This document shows, one piece after another, positions 16,348 to 24,492 of a stretch of 47,127 bases of DNA; position 1 is the first letter of the stretch; each line of letters starts with the position of its first letter. Source of the stretch: Acidimicrobiales bacterium. GTDB taxonomy: Bacteria > Actinomycetota > Acidimicrobiia > Acidimicrobiales > CADCSY01. The notes beneath the pieces were generated by a model. That model was not told where the DNA came from. It made no database searches and saw nothing but the letters and a program-made list of their open reading frames with translations. The stretch lies in assembly GCA_035512495.1 (NCBI GenBank), contig DATKDW010000082.1, forward strand, positions 1 through 47,127, given 5' to 3'. The position numbers and the translations under genes were made by a program.

Positions 16348-17747
16348 TCCGCGACAGCGCCATCGAGGTGGCCGAGTCGGTCCGCGCCGGTCGACGCCGT
16401 GCCGTGGAGGTGCTCGACGAGGCTCTGGCGGCGGTCGCCGAGGCCGACCCGGCGCTCAACGCCTGGGTCGTGGTCGATGAGGGTCTGGCCCGTCGGGCGG
16501 CGGAGGCGGTGGACGCCACGGTGGCGAGGGGCGACGACCCCGGCCCGCTGGCGGGCGTCCCGTTCGGGGTGAAGGACCTCGAGGACTGTGCGGGCTTCAC
16601 CACGGGCCACGGTTCGCTGGTGTACGCCGACCACCCGCCGGCCGCCCGCGACTCGCTCCACGTGGCGCGCATGCGGGCAGCGGGCGCGGTGCCGCTGGGC
16701 AAGACGGCGGCGCCGGAGTTCGGCACCCTCAACTTCACCAAGAACCGGGTCACCGGCGTGACCCGCAACCCATGGGACCCGAGCCGCACCCCAGGCGGCT
16801 CGTCAGGGGGCTCGGCAGCGGCAGTCGCCTCGGGCATGGTGCCGATGGCCACCGCCAGCGACGGCGGCGGCTCGACCCGGATCCCGGCGGCCTTCGCCGG
16901 CCTGGTGGGGTTCAAGCCCAGCCACGGCCGCATCGCCAACCCCAGCGCCCAGGCGTCGCAGACGTCAGTCGTGGGCGTGGTCACCACGACGGTCGCCGAT
17001 GCCGCCCGGCACCTCGACGTCACCGCCGGGCCCGACGAGGCCGACCGCCTCTCCCTGCCGCCCGCCGGGGTGGTCTACGAGCAGGCCATCGCCTCGCTCG
17101 ACGTGTCCGGCCTCCGGGTGGCGTGGTCCTCGGACCTCGGCTTCGCCGCGGTGGCGCCCGACGTCGAGGAGGTTGCCCGGTCCGCCGCCGGGGACCTCGT
17201 CGAGGCCGCCGGCATGACGTGGGTGGAGCGCGAGGTGTCGCTCACCGACCCGGTGCGGGCCTGGATGTCCTCGGGCGCCGTCGACCTCTGGCTCGATCTC
17301 GAGCCCGGGATGTGGCCCGAGCGGGCTGACGACCTCACCCTCTACGTTCGCCAGGTGTTCGAGCAGACGGAGTCCTACCAGGTCTCCCGCTACGCCCGCG
17401 CCCTCCAGCGTCGCCTGGAGCTCCAACGCGAGACCGCTGCGCTCTTCCACGACGTCGACGTGTGGCTCACCCCGACGACGGCCGTCACCGCCTTCGCGGC
17501 CGAGGGCCCACCGCCCGACGAGATCGCCGGCCGCCCGGTGGGCCCCGCCATGGCCACCCCCTTCACGATGCTCGCCAACCTCTGCTGGGGCCCGGCGTGC
17601 TCGCTGCCCGCCGGGCTCGGCGCCGACGGCCTCCCCGTGGGCTTGCAGGTGATGGCGCGGCGTCACGCCGACGAGGTCGTGCTCCGGCTGGCCCGTGTGC
17701 TCGAGGAGGCTCGCCCGTGGCCGAGGTGGGCCCCGGAGCGACCCTGA
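16344..17747 (+). CDS. Amidase-signature family amidohydrolase
   Basis: 467 residues. The Ser-cisSer-Lys triad of the amidase-signature family is visible: Lys77 in GVPFGVKDLED, cis-Ser153 in TPGGSSGGSAAA, and nucleophile Ser177 in DGGGSTRIPAAF (24-residue Ser-Ser spacing as in malonamidase). It hydrolyses a carboxamide to acid plus ammonia. GatA is unlikely because there is no gatC/gatB neighbour and the C-terminus differs. The substrate is unknown. The GTG start overlaps the stop of a short upstream ORF. Confidence 0.9.
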   Translation: MIRDSAIEVAESVRAGRRRAVEVLDEALAAVAEADPALNAWVVVDEGLARRAAEAVDATVARGDDPGPLAGVPFGVKDLEDCAGFTTGHGSLVYADHPPAARDSLHVARMRAAGAVPLGKTAAPEFGTLNFTKNRVTGVTRNPWDPSRTPGGSSGGSAAAVASGMVPMATASDGGGSTRIPAAFAGLVGFKPSHGRIANPSAQASQTSVVGVVTTTVADAARHLDVTAGPDEADRLSLPPAGVVYEQAIASLDVSGLRVAWSSDLGFAAVAPDVEEVARSAAGDLVEAAGMTWVEREVSLTDPVRAWMSSGAVDLWLDLEPGMWPERADDLTLYVRQVFEQTESYQVSRYARALQRRLELQRETAALFHDVDVWLTPTTAVTAFAAEGPPPDEIAGRPVGPAMATPFTMLANLCWGPACSLPAGLGADGLPVGLQVMARRHADEVVLRLARVLEEARPWPRWAPERP

Positions 17748-17763
17748 CCTCCGGGCCCGGCGC

Positions 17764-18621
17764 TCAGTCGCGCTGCTCGCGCAGGAAGCGCTCGACCTCG
17801 TCGACCAGCGAGGCCGCGGAGGGCAGCTCGTCGCCGGTGCCGCCGGCCTCCTGGGCGGCGTAGCGGGCTTCGAGGCGGGTCACGTACTCGGTCATCTCCT
17901 CGTCGTCGACGACCACCTCGGTGACCTGTCGCTCGTAGGAGGCAGCGGCGATCTCGAGGTCGGTGACGGTCACCGGGACGGCGAGCAGCTCGGCGGTGCG
18001 CTCCACGAGGGCGAGGGCGGCCTTGGGGGACGGGGCACCGGGCACGTACGCCGGCACGGCCGCCCAGAGCGACGCGCCGGGGATCCCGGCGGCGGTGCAG
18101 CGGTCCTGGAGGACGCCGACGATCCCGGTGGGTCCCTCGTAGCTCGACCGGCGCAGCTCGTGGCGCTCGATGAGCTCGTCGTCGACCGAGGTGCCGATGA
18201 TGGACGTGGGGCGAGTGTGGGGGACCTCGGCGAGGAGGGCGCCGAGGGTGAGGACGAGCCTGGCGTCGAGCTGCTCGGCGACGGCGACCACCTGGTCGGC
18301 AAAGGTGCGCCACCGCAGCTGCGGCTCGGTGCCGACGACGACGACGGTGTCGACCCCGGCGCCGCTTCCCGAGGTCAGCTCGGTGGACGGCCACTCGATC
18401 TCCCGGGTCACCCCGTCGGTGAGCACCACCTGGGGGCGCGTGGTGGTGAAGTCGAAGAAGTCCTCCGGGTCGATCTCGGCCATGGGATCGGGCGCCCAGC
18501 GGCCCCGGAGCCACCGCGCCGCCGTGCTGGCGGCGTCGCCGGCGTCGTTCCAGCCCTCGAAGGCGGCGATGACGACCGGACGGTGGAGCGCCGGTCGGCT
18601 GATCCAGCGGACGTGCTCCAT
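17764..18621 (-). CDS. PAC2-family protein
   Basis: 285 residues. It matches the actinobacterial PAC2 (proteasome assembly chaperone-like) family: PVVIAAFEGWNDAGDAAS at the start, FFDFTTTRPQV, REIEWPS, VVVVGTEPQLRWRTF, and PTGIVGVLQDRC with ASLWAAVPAYVPG. The molecular role in bacteria is not established; in eukaryotes and archaea relatives help assemble proteasomes, and proteasome genes are not in this window. It converges with the amidase and has its own leaderless-type promoter. Confidence 0.85.
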   Translation of the reverse strand: MEHVRWISRPALHRPVVIAAFEGWNDAGDAASTAARWLRGRWAPDPMAEIDPEDFFDFTTTRPQVVLTDGVTREIEWPSTELTSGSGAGVDTVVVVGTEPQLRWRTFADQVVAVAEQLDARLVLTLGALLAEVPHTRPTSIIGTSVDDELIERHELRRSSYEGPTGIVGVLQDRCTAAGIPGASLWAAVPAYVPGAPSPKAALALVERTAELLAVPVTVTDLEIAAASYERQVTEVVVDDEEMTEYVTRLEARYAAQEAGGTGDELPSAASLVDEVERFLREQRD

Positions 18622-18628
18622 GGGTCCG

Positions 18629-18634
18629 AGGGTA
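18629..18634 (-). promoter_or_regulatory. Probable -10 box for a leaderless PAC2 transcript
   Basis: On the minus strand TACCCT is followed by 7 nt and ATG 18621. The same hexamer and spacing precede the Nudix gene. Confidence 0.45.
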
Positions 18635-18665
18635 CCGGTTTGGTCCTCCCGTCCCCGCCGGACCG

Positions 18666-19562
18666 TCAGGCGCGGGCGCGGACGCGCTCGTCCCGGGAGG
18701 GGGCACCGGGGACTTCGTCAGGGTCGGCGGTCTCGCCGGCGCAGCTGCGGGCCAGGCAGAAGCCGGTGAGCAGGATGGCGTTGGCGAGGTACAGCCAGAG
18801 GGCGAGCAGGACGACTGCGGCGAAGCCGCTGCCCGCCACCCGCTCCTCGAAGTCGGCGCCCTGCCCCAGGTAGACGATGTAGCCGAGCGACATCACGGAG
18901 ATGGCGGCCGCGGCGGCTCCGGCGCCCTGGAGCAGCGACCGAAGCGGCAGGGGGTCGGGCCCGAAGACCCGATAGATGACGGCGAGCGTGACCAGCCCGG
19001 CCGCCGTGCCGGCGATCAGCGCCAGCGCCCACCCCGCGACCATGAGCAGCGCTCCGTCGCCGAGGACGTTCGTCGCCAGGTACGACGTGGCCAGCGCGCC
19101 GAGCACGAACACCGGTAGGAGGATGACGAAGAGGAGCGCCTTGGCCCGGCCGCGCAGCCCTTGGGCCACTCGCTTCGGGCGTTGGGAGATGCGTTCGAAG
19201 GCGCGAACCAGCCCGCCGCCGTAGGCGGTTGCCGGCCAGAGGGCGGCGATCAGGGCGCTGACCCCGATGCCGGTGTCGATCCCCGCGAGCTGGTCGATCG
19301 CGCCGGAGACGTCGGCGCCGCCCGGGGCCAGCTCGTCGAGGTTGGCGCCGAGCTGGCGGAGGCCGTCCTCCCCGACGATGCCGCCGGCGATCCAGAAGCC
19401 GATGACGACGAAGGGGGCGATCGAGATGAGGCCGTAGAAGGCCAAGCCCCCGGCGAAGAGCAGGAGCTCGTTCTCCCGGATGGCGTCGATGAGGGCGCCG
19501 ACCGTCGGCGGGAGACGGCTCTTGGCCGCCTCCAGCCGGTCGTCGAGCGCCCGCGGGCTCAG
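18666..19562 (-). CDS. YihY/BrkB-family inner membrane protein
   Basis: About 298 residues with six predicted membrane helices. It matches the YihY/virulence factor BrkB family (LLLFAGGLAFYGLISIAP, ALWPATAYGGGLVRAFERI, VIYRVFGPDP, YLANAILLTGFCLA) and ends in a charged tail. The function of the family is unclear; some members have been linked to membrane transport or stress. Between the upstream peptide's stop and the first helix there is no ATG, GTG or TTG. The likeliest start is CTG 19562, which overlaps that stop as CTGA. The frame extends upstream to GTG 19655, but its third codon positions there are T-rich and look non-coding. Confidence 0.8.
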   Translation of the reverse strand: MSPRALDDRLEAAKSRLPPTVGALIDAIRENELLLFAGGLAFYGLISIAPFVVIGFWIAGGIVGEDGLRQLGANLDELAPGGADVSGAIDQLAGIDTGIGVSALIAALWPATAYGGGLVRAFERISQRPKRVAQGLRGRAKALLFVILLPVFVLGALATSYLATNVLGDGALLMVAGWALALIAGTAAGLVTLAVIYRVFGPDPLPLRSLLQGAGAAAAAISVMSLGYIVYLGQGADFEERVAGSGFAAVVLLALWLYLANAILLTGFCLARSCAGETADPDEVPGAPSRDERVRARA

Positions 19563-19651
19563 ATGCCCCGGCGGCCGCGGCCGCGCATGGTGAAGCCGCC
19601 GAAGGCGCCGAGCAGGAGCAGGACCACGAGGATGATCAGCAGGGTTCTCAT
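19559..19651 (-). CDS. 30-residue single-span membrane peptide
   Basis: ATG 19651 is preceded by GGAAGG at 8 nt. The product starts MRTLLIILVVLLLLGAFGGF and ends in an Arg/Gly-rich tail (MRGRGRRGI), so it has one membrane helix with a positive C-terminal end. Third codon positions are almost all G or C, as in real genes here, whereas the competing frame is T-rich. It is directly coupled to the YihY/BrkB gene. Function unknown; a small membrane partner of the BrkB-like protein is plausible. Confidence 0.6.
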   Translation of the reverse strand: MRTLLIILVVLLLLGAFGGFTMRGRGRRGI

Positions 19652-19697
19652 GCACGGATCCTTCCCACCTTCGGCGATCCTTGACCCTTCGGGCTCC

Positions 19698-19703
19698 TAG
19701 GAT
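19698..19703 (+). promoter_or_regulatory. Probable -10 box of the citrate synthase remnant
   Basis: TAGGAT ends 7 nt before ATG 19711, the leaderless spacing seen elsewhere in the window. The promoter therefore remains although the gene behind it is broken. Confidence 0.4.
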
Positions 19704-19710
19704 CGGGCCG

Positions 19711-20500
19711 ATGGTCGAGGTGCCGCCGGGGCTGAAGGGCCTGCTCGTCACCGACACCGAGGTCGGCGATGTCCGGGGACCTCTTGAGGTTGCGGCAAGG
19801 TGAGGAGCCCGTGGCCGTTCGCCCCGAGCTGGGTCACGCCGCCCACCTCCTCCACCAGCACCTGGGGGAGGTCCCCGACCCGGACGTTGCAAGGGCCCTC
19901 GAGCAGTACCTGATCACCACCATCGACCACGGGTTCAACGCGTCGACCTTCACCGCCCGGGTGATCGCCTCCACCGGTGCCGACCTGGGCTCAGCCGTCG
20001 TCGGCGCCCTCGGCGCCCTCTCTGGTCCGCGTCACGGCGGCGCCCCGAGCCGTGCGCTCGACGCGCTCGACGCCATCGGTGAGCCCGGTGCTGCCGCCGC
20101 CTGGGTGCGTGCCACCGTCGGCCATGGGGAGCGGATCATGGGCTTCGGCCACTCCGTCTACCGGGGCCCCGACCCACGGGCCGTGCTGCTGCGGGAGGTC
20201 GCCCTGCGCCTCGGAGGCCGGCTCGTCGACCTGGCCGTGGCGGTCGAGCCGATCATCACCCGCACCCTTGACGAGCTCCGGCCCGGGCAGCGCATCAGCA
20301 CCAACGTCGAGTTCTACGCCGGGGTGGTCATGGCCCGGTGCGGCCTGCCCCGAGAGGCGTTCACCACCACCTTCGCCGCCAGCCGGTCGATCGGGTGGTG
20401 CGCCAACGTCCTCGAGCAGGCACGCGACCCGCGGGTGATCCGGCCCAGCGCCCGGTACGTGGGGCCACCGGCGCCGCAGCCGGTGCCGCCCGGTCCGTGA
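19711..20500 (+). pseudogene. citA: Citrate synthase gene with large internal deletion and frameshift
   Basis: ATG 19711 opens with a typical citrate synthase N-terminus (MVEVPPGLKGLLVTDTEVGD), which is lost by frameshift after about 23 codons (stop at 19801). Another frame, open from ATG 19769, resumes at LLRLRQGEEPV and PELGHAAHLL and runs through DHGFNASTF, GPRHGGAP, IMGFGHSVYRGPDPRA, NVEFYAGVVMARCG and the usual C-terminus PSARYVGPPAPQPV. Relative to a roughly 375-residue enzyme about 110 residues are missing. Catalytic His of GHSVY and the HGG loop are present; Glu stands where many enzymes have the catalytic Asp (NVDFY). Activity is doubtful without the N-terminal helices. An assembly error is the other explanation. 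Confidence 0.7.
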
Positions 20501-20527
20501 GGCGGCGCCGCCATCGGTGGGCAGGGG

Positions 20528-20533
20528 TACGGT
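20528..20533 (+). promoter_or_regulatory. Probable -10 box for a leaderless acetyltransferase transcript
   Basis: TACGGT followed by 7 nt and ATG 20541; no ribosome-binding site. Confidence 0.4.
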
Positions 20534-20540
20534 CGGCACC

Positions 20541-20984
20541 ATGAGCGTCGTCGTGCAGGAAGCATCCGAGGTCACCTCGGCCGTGGTGGAGGCGTTCGAG
20601 CGCCTCGTGCCGCAGCTGTCGCGGACGTCCCCCCCGCCGGACCGCGCCGCGCTCGACGAGATGCTCGCCGCGCCGGGGACCATGGTCCTGTTGGCCCTCG
20701 ACAGCGACAGCGGCGACATCGTCGGGAGCCTCACGCTGGTGGTGTTTCGCATCCCGACGGGCATGCGGGCCTGGATCGAGGACGTGGTCGTCGATGAGGC
20801 CGCTCGTGGCCGCGGGGTGGGTGAGGCGCTGAACGAGGCCGCCCTCGACCGGGCGCGGCGCCTCGGAGCCCGCACCGTCGAGCTCACCAGCCGCCCCTCC
20901 CGCGAGGCTGCCAACGCCCTCTACCGCAAGCTCGGCTTCGTGCAGCGGGAGACCAACGTCTACCGGTACGAGCTAGAAGGCTGA
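20541..20984 (+). CDS. GNAT-family N-acetyltransferase
   Basis: 147 residues. The GNAT fold is recognisable from WIEDVVVDEAARGRGVGEAL (motif A, with the acetyl-CoA pyrophosphate loop RGRGVG) and from EAANALYRKLGFVQRETNVYRYEL (motif B). It transfers an acetyl group from acetyl-CoA to an amine; the substrate is unknown. The start at ATG 20541 is set by family length and the upstream -10 box. Confidence 0.88.
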   Translation: MSVVVQEASEVTSAVVEAFERLVPQLSRTSPPPDRAALDEMLAAPGTMVLLALDSDSGDIVGSLTLVVFRIPTGMRAWIEDVVVDEAARGRGVGEALNEAALDRARRLGARTVELTSRPSREAANALYRKLGFVQRETNVYRYELEG

Positions 20985-21245
20985 CTCTCCTCGGTCTATC
21001 GTCCTGACTCGCCGTCTGTACGCAACCACGCCTCCCTGGCGCAGGCGCATCGGCCCAGGTGGCCTTGCCTCGCCAGCCGCCCGATGGGTGGTGCGCGCAG
21101 ACATCCGGTGATCGACATCAGTCGTAGCCGATCATCTCCGACGCCGCAGACGCTCGCGGAGTTGAGGCGGATCAGAGGTGCTCCGCGTTGTGTTATGAGA
21201 CTTTCTCTCACCATCTATGAAGATTCACAGACGGCGACATAGAGT
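20985..21245. other. Intergenic region with lower GC before the AAA ATPase gene
   Basis: No convincing gene. Its last 60 bp are notably AT-rich for this window. They include TTGTGT (21188-21193) and TATGAA (21216-21221), possible promoter elements with a long spacer. The change in composition continues into the ATPase gene. Confidence 0.4.
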
Positions 21246-22445
21246 ATGATCGTGGACCCTGTCAGGAACCCCTACTCGCCTGGTGCGGGCACCCCGCCGC
21301 CATACCTGGCAGGACGGGACGACTTGATCGCTGCGTTCGACACACTCCTGGGACGGGCAACGATCGGCAACACGGTGCAGCCGCTCGTGCTCTCAGGTCT
21401 ACGAGGCGTCGGCAAGACCGTCCTCCTCCTCCAATGGAGGTCTCAGGCAGAGGCTGCCGGCTGGACCGCCAGTCACATCGAAGCGCGAGCGACCGTGGAC
21501 CTGCGTCACCAGCTCGGTGACGCAGTTGCCGATCTCCTTCGCCAGGTGAGCCGTCGCTACCGCAATGCCCAACGCGTCGAGCGACTGAAGCGGGTGGCTG
21601 CCTCGTTCATCCGGACGGCCGGTGCCTCGGTGTCGCGCGGAGGCATCACCCTCGACGTCGACCCAGAGCCTGGTGTTGCAGACTCCGGTGATTTGGAGAC
21701 CGACCTCACCGAGTTGCTCATCGAGCTCGGAACTGCGGCCAGGGAGGAGGGCGTCGGCGCGGTGATCCTGATCGACGAACTGCAAGACGCCGGATCCGAG
21801 CACCTCGCCGGTGTCGTCGGTGCGTGCCACCGCATCAACCAGGAGCGCCTTCCAGCGCTGGTCGTCGGAGCGGGCTTGCCCACCGTCGGGAAGGTCCTCT
21901 CGGACGCCAAGTCCTACGCTGAGCGCCTCTTCGACCTTCGCACCGTCGGTCCACTCGTCGGCGAGGCCCAGGACCTGGCCATCGTCGAGCCCGCCGAGGA
22001 CCTCGGTGTTGCCTTCGAAGCAGCCGCATTGGGAGCACTGCGTTCTCTGGCGGGCGGATACCCGTTCTTCATCCAGACACACGCGAAGTTCGTCTGGGAC
22101 GCGGCGATCGACAGTCCGATCGACGAAGCGGATGTCGCAGCGGCATCGCCGCTCGCCGAAGACCAGCTGCGTCGCTCGTTCTTCGGTCCGCGTTACGACA
22201 GGGCAACGCCAGCCGAAAGGCGATACATGCATGCCATGGCGGCACTCGGCGATGGCGGCGTGGCGACGGCCGACGTGGCGGCCAAGCTCGGTCGACGCCA
22301 ATCCGCTGTGTCCGTCCAGCGCGACGGTCTCCTGAACAAGGGGCTCGTCTACGCCCCCGAGCGCGGGCTCGTGGCGTTCACCGTGCCGCACATGTCCGCA
22401 CACCTTCGCTCGCTACCGACCCACGAGTTCACCGATGACTTCTAA
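21246..22445 (+). CDS. AAA ATPase with C-terminal winged-helix-like region
   Basis: 399 residues. The conserved start NPYSPGAGTPPPYLAGRDD precedes an AAA/STAND-like core: Walker A GLRGVGKT (about 51-58), Walker B VILIDELQDA (about 178-187), sensor-like LPALVVGAGLP, and SLAGGYPFFIQTHAKFVWD. The C-terminal part (VATADVAAKLGRRQSAVSVQRDGLLNKGLV) looks like a winged helix, as in Orc1/Cdc6-type ATPases. The family is widespread and largely uncharacterised. Codon use is less GC-rich at third positions than its neighbours and it has an AT-rich upstream region, so recent acquisition is plausible. No partner toxin, nuclease or protease is adjacent. Confidence 0.8.
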   Translation: MIVDPVRNPYSPGAGTPPPYLAGRDDLIAAFDTLLGRATIGNTVQPLVLSGLRGVGKTVLLLQWRSQAEAAGWTASHIEARATVDLRHQLGDAVADLLRQVSRRYRNAQRVERLKRVAASFIRTAGASVSRGGITLDVDPEPGVADSGDLETDLTELLIELGTAAREEGVGAVILIDELQDAGSEHLAGVVGACHRINQERLPALVVGAGLPTVGKVLSDAKSYAERLFDLRTVGPLVGEAQDLAIVEPAEDLGVAFEAAALGALRSLAGGYPFFIQTHAKFVWDAAIDSPIDEADVAAASPLAEDQLRRSFFGPRYDRATPAERRYMHAMAALGDGGVATADVAAKLGRRQSAVSVQRDGLLNKGLVYAPERGLVAFTVPHMSAHLRSLPTHEFTDDF

Positions 22446-22499
22446 GAACTCGTCGTACACGAACGTCTACCGCTTCACCCTCGGCTGACCTGGTCGCGG

Positions 22500-23240
22500 A
22501 TGGACCTCCTCCTGCTGTCGAACTCCACCAACCACGGCAGCACGATGTACTCGCACGCCCGTGACGAGATCGTCGAGCTGGTGGACGGCGACGCGGTGGT
22601 GTTCATCCCCTATGCCCTGGCCGACTGGGACGACTACGCCGACCGGGCCACCGCCGCGCTCGGCGGCTTCGGCGTCGACGTCGCATCGGCGCACCGGTCG
22701 GCTGATCCCGCCCGGGCCATCCTCGAGGCCCCGGTGGTGATGATGGGTGGTGGCAACACCTTCCGGTTGCTCGACACGCTCTACGGCCTCGGAGTGCTCG
22801 AGCGGCTCGGCCAACGGGTGCGAGAGGGAGCCACCCGCTACATGGGGGCGTCTGCGGGGACCAACGTGGCCTGTCCCACCATCCGCACCACGAACGACAT
22901 GCCGATCTGCATGCCCCCGAGCCTCGATGCGCTCGCACTGATCCCCTTCCAGATCAACCTCCACTACCTCGATGCCGAGCCCGACTCGACCTTCATGGGC
23001 GAGACCCGTGCCGAGCGCATCGAGGAGTTCCTGGAGGAGAACGACTGCCCGGTGGTCGCGATGTACGAGGGCTCGTTCCTCCGCGTGTCCGGTGACGCCG
23101 CCGTGGTGACCGGTCGCTCCCGGCTCTTCGAACGGGCGAGCCACCAGGCGTTCGACGAGCAGCTCGATGCCTCCCCGCTGCTGCGGGCCACACCCCGCTT
23201 CGACGCCGGGAGGCGCCCAAGGGGCGGAACCACGGGTTGA
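22500..23240 (+). CDS. pepE: Peptidase E (alpha-aspartyl dipeptidase, family S51)
   Basis: 246 residues. Ser118 in GASAGTN, Asp133 in TNDMP and His155 in INLHYLD line up with the Ser120-Asp135-His157 triad of Salmonella PepE at the same spacing. GGGNTFRLLDTL and PPSLDALALIPFQINLHY are further family landmarks. The enzyme cleaves dipeptides with N-terminal aspartate in the cytosol. It is followed at about 110 bp by the DgcN-like gene and racemase gene in the same direction, suggesting a role in scavenging peptides or D-amino-acid compounds. Confidence 0.92.
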   Translation: MDLLLLSNSTNHGSTMYSHARDEIVELVDGDAVVFIPYALADWDDYADRATAALGGFGVDVASAHRSADPARAILEAPVVMMGGGNTFRLLDTLYGLGVLERLGQRVREGATRYMGASAGTNVACPTIRTTNDMPICMPPSLDALALIPFQINLHYLDAEPDSTFMGETRAERIEEFLEENDCPVVAMYEGSFLRVSGDAAVVTGRSRLFERASHQAFDEQLDASPLLRATPRFDAGRRPRGGTTG

Positions 23241-23244
23241 GCGG

Positions 23245-23250
23245 TAAACT
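23245..23250 (+). promoter_or_regulatory. Candidate -10 box for the dgcN-racemase operon
   Basis: TAAACT lies immediately after the pepE stop and would start a transcript with a leader of about 95 nt. Confidence 0.35.
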
Positions 23251-23256
23251 CGGCCG

Positions 23257-23352
23257 CTCACCCTTGCTTAGCGGGGACCTCTTCTCTTCGCTCCGGTCGT
23301 CGTTGACCGAGCCATCTGGTCGCCTCCTCTGAGTCCAGCTCTGAGGAGCCCC
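23257..23352 (+). promoter_or_regulatory. Structured leader that can sequester the dgcN ribosome-binding site
   Basis: CTCCTC (23324-23329) can pair with GAGGAG (23343-23348), which is the Shine-Dalgarno sequence 4 nt before ATG 23353. Upstream, GACC (23305-23308) can pair with GGTC at 23295-23298 or with GGTC at 23318-23321, so alternative folds exist. A TTG-initiated frame of 22 codons (23264-23332) runs through it. No known riboswitch class was recognised. Confidence 0.4.
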
Positions 23353-24492
23353 ATGTTCGTGCCCTCCGCACCCCTTCCCGTCGTCGCGCCCGCCCGTGCG
23401 TTGCCGGCCCGTCCGACCGCCGTCGTCTACTGCGAGGCGAACTTCGGCGCAGGCGATGGCAAGACGGCCAACGGGCTGGTCCGGCACTCCGAGCGCTACG
23501 AGATCGTGGCGGTCATCGACAGCTGGCAGGCAGGCCTCGACGCCGGCGAGGTCCTCGACGGCGAGGTGAGCTCGATCCCCATCGTGCGCGACCTGGCCGG
23601 CGCGATCTCGCTCGTGGGTGGCACCCCCGACGTCTTCATCTTCGGGGTGGCGCCGTCGAGCGGCATGCTCTCCGCGCCGGAGCGCCTCGTCATGCTCGAC
23701 GCCATCGGTCGCGGGATGCACCTGGTCAACGGCCTCCATGAGTTCCTGAACGACGACCCGGAGTTCGCCGCCGCAGCCGCCGCGAACGGCGTGACGATCC
23801 TCGACGTGCGCCGGCCGCGCGACAAGAAGGATCTGCGCCTGTTCAGCGGGCGCATCGCCGAGGTCACCTGCCCTCGCATCGCCGTGCTCGGCACCGACAG
23901 CGCCATCGGCAAGCGCACGACGGCCACGCTCCTCACCCAGGCGCTCAACGAGCGTGGCATCAGGGCGGTCATGGTCGGCACCGGCCAGACCGGCCTCATC
24001 CAGGGTGCGCGCTACGGCGTGGCACTCGACGCCATCCCGTGCCAGTTCTGCTCGGGCGAGATGGAGGCGACGGTGGTGGAGGCATTCGAGGGCGAACACC
24101 CCGATGTGATCGTCATCGAGGGTCAGGGCGCGCTCAGCCACCCTGCCTACCTCTCGTCGAGCTTCATCCTGCGGGGCAGCCAACCCCATGCCGTGGTCCT
24201 CCAGCACGCGCCGGCCCGGCGCACGCTCGGTGACTTCCCCGGCGTGGCGATGCCGACCCCGGCGAGCGAGATCAACCTGATCCAGACCTTCGCCGACACG
24301 CGGGTCATCGGCCTCACGATCAACCACGAGGACATGACCGACGCCGAGGTGACTGCCGCCATCATCGGCTACGAAGCCGAGCTCGGGATCCCAGCGACCG
24401 ACGCCCTCACCCGATCGCCGGACCGCTTGGTCGACATGGTGCTCGGCGCCTTCCCCCAGCTCGAGGTGAAGCTGGTCGCGGCAACCTCGTGA
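23353..24492 (+). CDS. DUF1611 protein, DgcN-like (putative D-glutamate N-acetyltransferase)
   Basis: 379 residues. An N-terminal Rossmann-like domain (AVVYCEANFGAGDGKTANGLVR, VFIFGVAPSSG) is followed by a P-loop-containing domain with GTDSAIGKRTTA (about 180-190), IRAVMVGTGQTG, DVIVIEGQGALSHPAY and ITINHE-like LTINHEDM. This is the DUF1611 family. A marine member, DgcN, acetylates D-glutamate in a D-Glu degradation pathway together with the racemase DgcA; that comes from family knowledge. Here the partner encoded 4 bp overlapping downstream is a PLP-type racemase, not an enolase-type one. Substrate and acyl donor in this organism are inference. Confidence 0.8.
   Translation: MFVPSAPLPVVAPARALPARPTAVVYCEANFGAGDGKTANGLVRHSERYEIVAVIDSWQAGLDAGEVLDGEVSSIPIVRDLAGAISLVGGTPDVFIFGVAPSSGMLSAPERLVMLDAIGRGMHLVNGLHEFLNDDPEFAAAAAANGVTILDVRRPRDKKDLRLFSGRIAEVTCPRIAVLGTDSAIGKRTTATLLTQALNERGIRAVMVGTGQTGLIQGARYGVALDAIPCQFCSGEMEATVVEAFEGEHPDVIVIEGQGALSHPAYLSSSFILRGSQPHAVVLQHAPARRTLGDFPGVAMPTPASEINLIQTFADTRVIGLTINHEDMTDAEVTAAIIGYEAELGIPATDALTRSPDRLVDMVLGAFPQLEVKLVAATS

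Noticed and set aside
19563-19655. N-terminal extension of the BrkB protein from GTG 19655
   Set aside because: T-rich third codon positions in that frame contrast with near-complete G/C in the overlapping 30-codon frame.
20996-21214. Possible 72-codon minus-strand gene
   Set aside because: No ribosome-binding site, no family features, and codon use unlike either neighbour; kept as intergenic.
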